Below, one piece after another: positions 56,489 through 64,000 of a stretch of 64,000 nt of DNA. Origin of the DNA: Primulina eburnea. Its lineage: Eukaryota > Streptophyta > Magnoliopsida > Lamiales > Gesneriaceae. The stretch covers positions 18,674,056 through 18,738,055 of the forward strand of contig NC_133108.1 in NCBI RefSeq assembly GCF_022965805.1. Reading direction: 5' to 3'. The notes under the pieces were generated by a model, which made no database searches, was not told the origin of the DNA, and saw only the letters and a program-made list of their open reading frames with translations. A program made the translations under genes and the position numbers. Numbering within the stretch: the first letter of the stretch is position 1; each line of letters begins with the position of its first letter.

Positions 56489-58324
56489 GATGAAACAGTA
56501 TGATTTGTATCCTTTTTCAACTGACTATTCTTTTGATATTGTTTCTTAACTGGCTTACAATTGTAATAATTGTAATAACCATTCCTTGAGTACTAATTTT
56601 TGTGGCTGAATCGTTTAGTGACCAGTTTCTTGTATCAGTTGAACTCTCAGAGCTATATCCAATTCCATACCGTTTGTCATTGTTCTTAATTTCACTCAAT
56701 TGAACAGATGGTCTACTAGGTTCTGAGAATTCATTTACCATAGTTGATTTTACAAAGATAATGTACTTTTCTTTGTTTTTATTCAACTTTTGTTGAGCAT
56801 CACTTGCAGAATTTTCATCATGATTGTTAAAACTTAAACCAGTTTTATCATCAACTGATATTTGTGAATTCTGCAGTCAATGCAAATGAAGACTTGTTCC
56901 AAGCTTGAATCAGTTCAGTATGTTTTGAAATTTCGGTTTTTAACTGACATATCAAAGCTTAATTTTCAATCATTTCAGCTTTTTGCTGTGCAATCTCCCT
57001 TTTTAGGCTCAACAGTTCAACCAACTCACCAGTTTCTGTTTTGTTGTCAGTGGGATCAGTTTGCTCAGTCCTAACCTTCTGAAATGATCGAGCAAGTTTG
57101 TGATGCTCATTTACCATGTCATGCAATGTTGTAATGAGTTCCTCACGAGTGAAATCAGTAGAGCTGATGTCAAATACATGTTCACTTGCTGACTCTAGTT
57201 TAGCATCATCTCCCATTAAGCACTTGACTTCCTCTTCATCATCACTTGAACTGCTTGGGCTTTCTGGTTTTGACTCATCACTTTCAGTTTCAGCCCAATT
57301 AGATTTTCTTTCTTCAGCCAAAAGCACTTCATGCTTCTTTTTGAATGATTTCTTGTCATCCTTGGTCCTTCTTTTGTACTCATAGGGCTTCTTTCCCTTT
57401 TCGGTTGATACTCGACTGTCCTTCTTTGGCTTAGGACAGTCTGCTATGAAATGACCAGATTTGGCACAGTTGTAGCAAACATAGGATTCTTCTTTGGATT
57501 TGCTCTTCTGATATTGCTTCTGAAATTTTCCTTGATTCCTCCTCATAAACATTCCAAATTTCTTGACAAACAATGACATAGCATCATTGCTCAGTTGATA
57601 AGCAGATTTGTCAACTGAACCAGTTGGTTCCAGTATTACAGCAGTTGTGCAGTTGGTATAGAAGGTTCTCCTTCTCTGGTTTGTAGTTCAAACACGTAAG
57701 CCTTTAGATCTCAAACAGGTCATGAAGTTTGATCTTGTTAAGATCCTTTAACTCTCTCATTACCATGGTCTTGACATCTCATTCTTTGGGAAGACCTCTG
57801 ACCACCTTCAATGCCACTTCTTTGTTTGAATACAATTTTCTAAGTGCATTTATCTAATTGATTATACCATTGATCCTATCATCATAATCATGCATGGATT
57901 CACGAGCTTTCATCTTGATGTTATCAAATTTCTGACCAACAACTGATAGCTTGTTCTCTTTTGTTTGCTCGTTTCCTTCACACAGTTTGACCAATTTTTC
58001 CCAAATCTCTTTGTCAGTTTTGCACATCTTGATTTTGCTGAAAATGACTTTATCCAGCGTTTTATATAAGATATCCTTAGCCACATTGTCTAGGTTGGCT
58101 TTCCTTTTATCCTTAGTTGTCCATTCCTCTACGGGATTTTCTATGCAATGTGTTTCCCCGTCAGTAATGACAACTGCTGTATTTGCTTTTAGAATCTTCA
58201 TAGGACCATCAGTGATGACATACCACATGTCATCATATTGTTCAGCTAAATAAGCCTGCATTCTGATTTTCCAGTCGTCAAAATATTCTCTGGAAAACAT
58301 TGGTATTTTGTTGAATGAAGACAT
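56489..58324 (-). pseudogene. gag: Copia gag of element H, degenerate and truncated
   Basis: The likely start is ATG 58324 (M-S-S-F-N). Residues 1-150 form the DUF4219/UBN2-type Gag region (W-K-I-R-M-Q-A-Y, E-I-W-E-K-L, H-D-Y-D-D-R). Stops and frame changes fill 57853-57580. An open stretch follows (57579-56959) with a CCHC knuckle (C-Y-N-C-x4-H-x4-C), a K-rich linker, an acidic E/S-rich patch and a coiled-coil-like tail. Another fragment (56786-56517) has the G-I-G-Y-x-S motif typical before the protease in SIRE-type Copia. ATH cuts it off at 56484. Confidence 0.82.
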
Positions 58325-58369
58325 GTTGATCAGTTTGTGAATAAGAGTATTCTGAGACAAGATTCAATA

Positions 58370-58381
58370 GCTCTGACACCA
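58370..58381 (-). promoter_or_regulatory. Primer-binding site of element H
   Basis: Minus strand TGGTGTCAGAGC, one base from the iMet PBS, 2 nt after the LTR end at 58384. Confidence 0.85.
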
Positions 58382-58383
58382 CT

Positions 58384-59109
58384 TGTTAGGATCGGTTGAT
58401 AGGTTGAAATGTGTTTAGAAGGGGGGTTCAATAAACACTCACGAATTTTATAACCTTTTCGAATGAAGTATCAGTTCTGTAACAAACTAAAACTTAGGAA
58501 TCTTGTCAGTTAACTGATAACAATTGCGAAAATAAACTGACTGAAAGATAGAATAAATAACTGAAGTAATAACACAAAGATTTATGGATGTTTGGAGAAT
58601 GAAATAACTCCTACGTCACCCCTTCTATCACAAGGATAAGATATGCACTAAAAGACTTTGATCGATACAAAGAATGTACAGACCCACTTCAGTTTGGACT
58701 TAAAACTGCCAAAACTGAAACTCTTAGTTTACTAAATATTTCTCAGTTCTTTGACTGAACTTAGCACAACCGATCTAATTAAGATCAAAATAAACAATAC
58801 AGCGATATGTGCTTCTAAGCTCGAAAGGTAAACTCAAATGCTACAAATAAATCATATAAGTGTGAGCTTTTAGATTCTTGAGTAAGAGCTATGAATTCAG
58901 CAGAGTATCAGCAAGCTTAAGAATTAGATAAATCGATTGGTTCAAGATTAAATTACTCAGTTGCTCTTCCCACCTATTTATATGCTTCTCTTCAACGGTA
59001 ACATTAAATAATATTTGAATCTTTATATCTGTTGATTGCAACGTCAATATTCTTCTGACATTCGTACACTGTAAACTCGAAATACGGCGTTACACTATGA
59101 GTTGCATTA
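58384..59109 (-). repeat. 5' LTR of element H, partial
   Basis: It ends CGATCCTAACA at 58384 next to the PBS. Its far end is cut by the junction with element I near 59109. The partner LTR is not in the window. I see no gene here. Confidence 0.7.
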
Positions 59110-59605
59110 TGATTTTGAAGAACCTAAAGGGGGGGTGAATAGGTTCTTTTAGGCCCTTTAGCGTTTTTAAAACGAGTTTGCAAAAATTGCAAGCGGAAGA
59201 CTTGAGGGACAATCACAAATAAAATGAATGCGTAAAGTAAGTGCGTAAAATAAATGCGTAGTAAAGTAAATGCGTAAAGTAAAGAGGGATAGAGATGTTT
59301 ATGGAAGTTCGACGAAGAATCGTCTACGTCTCCCCTTCTCGATGAGGATCGAGGTATCACTATATCGACTTGGCTTTAGGAGCTCCAAGCTAGCTTTTAC
59401 AACCACGCCTCGATGCGTCTACTTGGCCTTGAGGGCTCCAAGGATAGCCACGAACTTTACAACCCACTCGAGAGTATTACTTTCACTCTTTTTCTACAAC
59501 TCTTTTGATATTACAACTCTTTTAATCAACGCACACAAGAGATAGTAGAAAGCTTTGTAAGAGACAAGAGAGTGGAGTGGGATATATGAAAATGCATCCT
59601 CAAAG

Positions 59606-59616
59606 GCCTATTTATA
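59606..59616 (-). promoter_or_regulatory. TATA box of element I LTR
   Basis: Minus strand TATAAATAGGC, about 17 bp downstream of the inverted-repeat array, followed by pyrimidine-rich sequence suited to a transcription start. The same 11-mer recurs at 61921-61931. Confidence 0.8.
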
Positions 59617-59632
59617 CTAGTCTTGGACGCCA

Positions 59633-60110
59633 AGGTTCGGATCTTCTGTTTATGCTTCGGAACGTCCGATGTGATTGAAATCAATTTCCGTAATTTTGGG
59701 ATGACTTCGGATCGTCCGTTCTTGACTTCGTAGGGTCCGAACATGCGCTTCGGATGGACCGATCAAACTTCGTATCTTCCGAACAGTTCTTTCAGACAGT
59801 GTGTGAACAGCTTCGGAAGGTCCGAACTCAAGTTCGTACCGTCCGAACATTCCCGCGTTTCCGGAGATTTGAAATCTTCAACACTTCGTAGCGTCCGAAA
59901 TGTCCTTCGTAGCGTCCGAAATCTTACTCGATCAATCAGTCATATCAATTTGTCTCCGCATTGAAGTGATTTGATTGCTTGTGTTCGGAACGTCCGATCA
60001 CGTCTTCGGAATGTCCGAACGCTCTCCTCGCAGCTTCCGAACAGCTTCTATTTTGCTTCTGAATTGCACAATTTCGGACCGTCCGAACCGAATGTCGGAT
60101 CTTCCGAACG
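59633..60110 (-). repeat. U3 inverted-repeat array of I LTR, TTCGGA-NNN-TCCGAA
   Basis: About fourteen copies of a 15-17 bp motif with arms TTCGGA and TCCGAA (for example tttcggaccgtccgaac near 60073), unevenly spaced. Arms are often degenerate on one side (cttcgtagcgtccgaa). Confidence 0.87.
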
Positions 60111-60265
60111 TAACCTGTTCTTAATTTCCTGCATGCCTCAATATAAAACATTAGTACATTTTTAATCCAAGTTTTGGTATCATCAAAACAAAAACTTTGG
60201 GATATGTTACAGCATTAAAAACATTAATCTCATCCTCGAGATTTGTATGCGTTTAAGGCGTAACA

Positions 60266-60281
60266 ATCTCCCCCTTTTTGA
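60266..60281 (-). promoter_or_regulatory. Polypurine tract of element I
   Basis: Minus strand TCAAAAAGGGGGAGAT abuts the LTR start. Confidence 0.87.
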
Positions 60282-60576
60282 TGATCACAAAACTTGGTTA
60301 AAAATTGAGATAACAATAATCAACATAATCGAAATGTTATTAAATAACTCCCCCTTAATCAAATAACAAGTCTAAGAGGTTGAATTAAGGCGAATTTATT
60401 TAATAACCAATTAACAGCAATTTTAACCAAATAAATTCTCCCCCTTTTTGTGATAAGCAAAAAGACATAAGTATAAAGAGAGACAAATAAACAGGTAAAA
60501 TATCCACTAATAAATGCAAGTCTTTTATACAATGATGCATAAAGATAAAATAAACAAAAATAACAAAAAACATAAT
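60282..60576 (-). other. 3' noncoding region of element I with extra purine tracts
   Basis: AT-rich, no ORF. It carries further tracts resembling the PPT, minus strand AAGGGGGAGTT near 60345 and CAAAAAGGGGGAGAA near 60435. Repeated PPT-like tracts are a known trait of SIRE-type Copia. Confidence 0.75.
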
Positions 60577-61848
60577 CTAAGAATCCGCATCCCGCGACTC
60601 TCTATGTCTCCTCATCTCAGCCTCGATGGAATCCAGACGCGAAGAAGTCTCGGTATGATGGCGCTCTAAGGTAGACTCTAAAAGAGAAAAACGAGTGTCG
60701 AAACGAGTCTCCAATCGCTCGAGATACTCGAAAATCCGATCGTAGGGTCCAGAGGGAGCAGGCGGAGTGAAGCCATGAGGAAGGTCATCCATGGTCATCA
60801 AAGGAGTGCTAATAGGGTCGGGAACACGCTGATGGGATGAAGAGGGAATATCAACCGAAGGAGTAGGAGTGGTACCCGTAGTAGGGGGACCAGCGGGAAA
60901 TCCTCTCGTCTGAACGTGAGGAGGAAGGAGACCGAAGGGAACATGAAAGTGTTCGGTCGGACGATAGGACGCAAAGATGCGATCCTTGTCGATGACCCAA
61001 GAGGATAAGACGGGATTCCAAGAGAGTCCCATCTTAACAACAGTATCATGGTCGATAGTCTCGCGAGGAGAAATAGATAAGGATTCTTCATCTGTAAAGT
61101 CAATGCCCAGATGGGCTAGAATCCGGTTAATGAACCGGCCAAATGGAAAAGAGACGCGAGTAGAAGAAGCCGCGTACTCCATGGCGTACATAAGAAAACG
61201 GGGAAGGTTAAAAGGACGCTGGGAGACTAAATAATAGAGAATGTACAGATCGAGATATTTGCAAGTGGAGAGGTCTCCACTGCGAGGAACAATAGAAGAA
61301 GTGATGAGCTTCAGAACAAGCTGAAGCTGAGGAGAAAGGTCCTTCGCATGAGGACGGTCATCGGCAGGAGTAGGCGGACGACCGAAGATGGTGGTCAAGG
61401 CAGTGACTCGATCAAAAGTGGGGTCATTCTCAGTCCAAGACTGAGAAAAGAACTCACTCGGTCCGTCTCGAGGAAGATCGAACCAAGTGGAGAGGTCGGC
61501 GGTAGAAAAAGAAATGAACCGACCCTGAACAATGGTAACAACACGAGTGTCATCACCACCAAGAACTAGGGAAAAATTCGCATAGAACTGATGTATGAGA
61601 GAGGGGTAGATGAGATCGGGTACGGAAGGTAGAAAGAAGTTTCCCCAACGTTGAGACTCAATAAGAGTAATCAACGTAAAGAAATTTGCACGAAGATAAT
61701 CGGTGTGAAGGGTACGACCAGGCAGAATGTTACGGGTTTCGAATTCAGGTGGGATAGGACGAGGGTTGGGTGGTTGGGTAAGATCATGATGAAAGGCACC
61801 GTGACAAGGGCGAACATTTCGGCCAGCTACGTTACGGCGCGGAGGCAT
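60577..61848 (-). CDS. Extra ORF of element I, plant retrotransposon protein of unknown function
   Basis: This 423-aa intact ORF lies downstream of pol on the same strand, where SIRE-type Copia elements keep an envelope-like or other extra ORF. The start ATG 61848 (M-P-P-R-R-N) is preceded by a short leader and TATA box. The N-terminus is basic and P-rich. Residues ~45-300 resemble, by pattern (F-Y-A-N-F, V-x-G-x-x-I-x-F-S, L-x-L-P-x-x-G, G-R-F-I-N-R), the domain labelled 'putative plant transposon protein'. A P/S/T-rich linker follows, then a C-terminal coiled-coil-like segment (about 365-420) rich in L, R and E. I see no signal peptide or membrane segment, so an envelope role is not supported. 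The function is unknown. Confidence 0.8.
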   Translation of the reverse strand: MPPRRNVAGRNVRPCHGAFHHDLTQPPNPRPIPPEFETRNILPGRTLHTDYLRANFFTLITLIESQRWGNFFLPSVPDLIYPSLIHQFYANFSLVLGGDDTRVVTIVQGRFISFSTADLSTWFDLPRDGPSEFFSQSWTENDPTFDRVTALTTIFGRPPTPADDRPHAKDLSPQLQLVLKLITSSIVPRSGDLSTCKYLDLYILYYLVSQRPFNLPRFLMYAMEYAASSTRVSFPFGRFINRILAHLGIDFTDEESLSISPRETIDHDTVVKMGLSWNPVLSSWVIDKDRIFASYRPTEHFHVPFGLLPPHVQTRGFPAGPPTTGTTPTPSVDIPSSSHQRVPDPISTPLMTMDDLPHGFTPPAPSGPYDRIFEYLERLETRFDTRFSLLESTLERHHTETSSRLDSIEAEMRRHRESRDADS

Positions 61849-61931
61849 AGTGAGTAGTGAGTGTTTTGTGAGGGGAAAGAAAGAAGGAGTGAATGAGCAA
61901 ATAAATCAGAGGATCCGAACGCCTATTTATA
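61849..61931 (-). promoter_or_regulatory. TATA box and leader upstream of the extra ORF
   Basis: Minus strand TATAAATAGGC (61931-61921) matches the LTR TATA element exactly. It lies 73 bp before the ATG, with a pyrimidine-rich, C/A-rich leader in between. This looks like a complete core promoter inside the element. Activity is inferred. Confidence 0.72.
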
Positions 61932-61938
61932 GGCCATG

Positions 61939-62262
61939 TTCGGACGGTCCGAACATGAGTTCGGAAGGTCCGGAATTTGAACGGATCGGTTATCTGGCAG
62001 TCAGTTCGGACGATCCGATTCACAATCGGACAATCCGATCATAGAACGGAGGCTACGAAGCGTAAACGGAGAGTCCGAAGTCTGACAATCAGGCATGGGA
62101 AGGCGCGAACATTTAATGACATCGGAAGGGGGTTTGGACGATCCGATGTGTGTTCGGATGGTCCGAAGAGTGAATCGGAGGTTCTGGAACCTATGGTCAG
62201 GTTCGGACGATCCGAACAGGTTCGGTGGATCCGAGGTGAAACGGAGCATCCGAATAGGAGCG
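61939..62262 (-). repeat. Inverted-repeat array upstream of the extra ORF, GTTCGGAC-N-GTCCGAAC
   Basis: About eight to ten copies, including the near-perfect gttcggacggtccgaac (61939-61955) and gttcggacgatccgaac (about 62203-62219). It is the same motif as in the LTR of this element and the same distance class from the TATA box, but the spacers differ from those in the LTR. Confidence 0.87.
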
Positions 62263-62443
62263 GTGATTCCGAAGTAGCCAAGATGAGGAACACCTAAAAT
62301 TTAAAATATTTAGCACATAAATGAATGTTGAGCCATAATTATGGATAAATACAATTAATTTGTATTATCCGACATTATAATGCTCACATTAATAATACTC
62401 CCCCTCAATTTAACAAATATGTACGAGAGTATTCGACTAGTGT
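62263..62443 (-). other. Spacer after pol of element I
   Basis: AT-rich, no ORF. It contains another PPT-like tract (minus strand GAGGGGGAGT, about 62397-62406) close to the pol stop. Confidence 0.7.
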
Positions 62444-64000
62444 TTACAACTCAATCATGCCAAGTTGACCACGCAAACGAGTAAAAGTAGATTCATCTAG
62501 TGGTTTTGTAAAAATATCAGCAATTTGATTCTTGGTGTCAACATAGTGAAGTTCAACATCATTTTGCTCAATGTGATCACGAATGAAATGATGTCGAATG
62601 TCAATATGTTTAGTACGAGAATGTTGAACTGGATTCTTTGTTAGACATATGGTGCTTGTATTATCACAAAATATTGGAATTTTTGAAAAAGTAACACCAT
62701 AGTCGAGTAATTGATACTTCATCCAAAGAATTTGTGCACAACAACTACCGGCAGCCATATACTCGGCCTCGGTCGTTGAAAGTGCAACACAGTTTTGCTT
62801 TTTAGAAAACCATGACACCAAGCAATTTCCCAAAAAGAAACAAGTACCACTAGTGCTCTTTCTATCCACCTTATATCCTCCAAAGTCGGCATCACAGTAA
62901 GCTTTTAAATCGAAAAATGAGTTCTTAGAATACCATAATCCGAGATTTGGAGTATTTGAAAGATATTTGAAAATGCGTTTTAAGGCGAATAAGTGTGATT
63001 CCTTTGGACATGATTGAAATCGTGCACACAAGCAAACACTAAACATAATGTCAGGTCTACTAGCAGTCGCATAGAGTAGGGAGCCAATCATGCTACGAAA
63101 TAACTTTTGGTCAACAGGTTTACCTCCCTCATCTTTGTCGAGTCTGGCTGTCGTGCTCATAGGTGTGGATGAGGCTTTGGAAGACTCCATCCCAGACTTT
63201 TTTAGCATCTCCTTGATGTACTTTCCTTGGTTGACAAAGAAACCATCCTTGCATTGCTTGATTTGGAGACCAAGGAAGTAGTTGAGTTCGCCCATCATGC
63301 TCATCTCAAAGTGATCCTGCATAAGCTTAGAAAAATCTCTACACAAGTGTTCATTAGTAGCACCAAAAATAATATCATCTACATATATTTGTACTATCAG
63401 CAAATCATTATTTTTAGTCAAGGTAAATAAGGTAATATCAACTTTACCCCTACAAAAACCATTAGACAGCAAAAAGGTAGATAATTTCTCATACCAAGCT
63501 CTAGGAGCTTGTTTCAAACCATACAAAGCCTTATCAAGTTTATACACATAATCAGATAAGTGCACATCTTCAAAACCAATAGGTTGCTCAACATACACTT
63601 CTTCTTTCAAATCACCATTAAGAAAAGCACTTTTAACATCCATTTGAAACAATTTAAAGTCTCTAGAGCAAGCAAAAGCAAGTAGCATGCGAATGGATTC
63701 TAGTCTAGCAACAGGGGCATAAGTCTCATCATAATCAATTCCCTCTTCTTGACTATATCCTTTAGCTACTAGCCTAGCTTTATTTCTAGTGATTGTACCA
63801 TGCTCATCTAACTTGTTCCTAAATACCCATTTAGTTCCTATGACAGGTCTATCAGTGGGTCTAGGTACAAGATTCCAAACTTTATTCCTTCTAAATTCAT
63901 TTAGTTCATCTTGCATAGCAATAATCCAAGAATCATCAAGTAAAGCTTCTTCTATGTTCTTAGGCTCTATGTGAGAAAGAAAAGCAAGATAATTGCACAT
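62444..64000 (-). CDS. pol: Copia pol of element I: reverse transcriptase and RNase H (partial)
   Basis: This is an open frame of 518 codons that begins outside the window. RT opens with W-x-x-A-M-Q-D-E-L near the edge (residues ~25-35), continues through K-x-R-L-V-A-K-G-Y and the [12 protein letters not shown] block, and has the catalytic Y-V-D-D (about residues 205-210). RNase H follows with C-D-A-D-F, S-T-S-G and T-E-A-E-Y-M-A, then the [11 protein letters not shown]-terminal block, and a stop at 62444. No defect is visible. It copies element RNA to DNA in cytoplasmic particles. The SIRE/Maximus-like style is inferred from the extra ORF and multiple PPTs. Confidence 0.93.
   Translation of the reverse strand: MCNYLAFLSHIEPKNIEEALLDDSWIIAMQDELNEFRRNKVWNLVPRPTDRPVIGTKWVFRNKLDEHGTITRNKARLVAKGYSQEEGIDYDETYAPVARLESIRMLLAFACSRDFKLFQMDVKSAFLNGDLKEEVYVEQPIGFEDVHLSDYVYKLDKALYGLKQAPRAWYEKLSTFLLSNGFCRGKVDITLFTLTKNNDLLIVQIYVDDIIFGATNEHLCRDFSKLMQDHFEMSMMGELNYFLGLQIKQCKDGFFVNQGKYIKEMLKKSGMESSKASSTPMSTTARLDKDEGGKPVDQKLFRSMIGSLLYATASRPDIMFSVCLCARFQSCPKESHLFALKRIFKYLSNTPNLGLWYSKNSFFDLKAYCDADFGGYKVDRKSTSGTCFFLGNCLVSWFSKKQNCVALSTTEAEYMAAGSCCAQILWMKYQLLDYGVTFSKIPIFCDNTSTICLTKNPVQHSRTKHIDIRHHFIRDHIEQNDVELHYVDTKNQIADIFTKPLDESTFTRLRGQLGMIEL

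Larger units (their letters stand above)
56484..59109 (-). mobile_element. Element H: SIRE-like Copia, 5' part only
   Basis: LTR fragment (58384-59109), PBS and gag on the minus strand. ATH interrupts gag at 56483/56484, so the remainder of H should lie left of the window. H is the oldest host in the main nest. Confidence 0.75.
59110..60265 (-). repeat. 3' LTR of element I (~1156 bp)
   Basis: It starts TGTTACGCC at 60265 after the PPT. The end at about 59110 (CAAAATCA) is inferred from a TG/CA terminus and the change to H-like sequence. Two-thirds of it is the GC-rich array. Confidence 0.8.
59110..64000 (-). mobile_element. Element I: SIRE-like Copia with an extra 3' ORF, 3' half
   Basis: Minus strand order: pol (RT-RNase H, from the window edge to 62444), spacer with promoter-like array, extra ORF (61848-60577), several PPT-like tracts, then the 3' LTR (60265-59110). 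The 5' half lies right of the window. It appears to be inserted in the LTR of H, but no TSD can be checked. Confidence 0.85.

Noticed and set aside
59606..62262. Extra-ORF promoter region as a second, nested LTR of element I
   Set aside because: Only the array and the TATA element are shared. No LTR ends, TSD or matching downstream sequence are present, so it is not a solo LTR.

Overview
The window is a block of nested LTR retrotransposons from a flowering-plant nuclear genome, probably a eudicot. Every long coding stretch is gag, protease (PR), reverse transcriptase (RT), RNase H (RH), integrase (INT) or a retroelement accessory ORF. Primer-binding sites (PBS) match plant initiator-tRNA-Met or tRNA-Asp, and LTR ends and target-site duplications (TSDs) can be read directly. 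I found no host gene, tRNA, rRNA or CRISPR array. I name the elements J, ATH, A, B, C, D, E, F, G, H and I. Clade names (Athila, Tekay/Del-like chromovirus, SIRE-like Copia) are inferred from motifs, not from a search.

Layout. Copia J (minus, 1-4649, 5' half only) sits in the gag of ATH, an Athila-like element (minus; gag 4650-5718, leader 5719-6059, PBS 47323-47339, 5' LTR 47346-48550 plus 56189-56483). Chromovirus A (plus, 6060-47322) sits in the ATH leader. A is itself broken by B (plus, 8915-26329), D (plus, 26597-33456) and E (plus, 35862-45478). B contains C (minus, 15004-25173). E contains the solo LTR F (40416-42556). The ATH 5' LTR contains G (minus, 48551-56183). ATH itself interrupts the gag of Copia H (minus, 56489-59109), whose LTR adjoins Copia I (minus, 59110-64000 and beyond). 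The deepest path is H > ATH > A > E > F, five levels.

Coding state. C is nearly intact: complete gag, and a pol broken by two single-base deletions. E is nearly intact apart from two frameshifts and the solo LTR. B, A, D, H and J are pseudogenes. G keeps most of gag while its pol is a decayed, shortened relic, yet its LTRs remain very similar. I has an open RT-RNase H and an intact 423-aa extra ORF downstream of pol.

Main observations. (1) Several unrelated LTR families carry their own array of short GC-rich inverted-repeat motifs just upstream of a TATA-like box. (2) In Copia I this promoter unit (array plus the same 11-bp TATA element) occurs twice: in the LTR and directly upstream of the extra ORF, which suggests an internal promoter. 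(3) Element C has a 175-nt intron-like segment between gag and protease whose removal fuses the two frames exactly; D retains the matching acceptor end. (4) The Athila-like LTR and the LTR of chromovirus C share almost the same U3 repeat module although the elements belong to different lineages.
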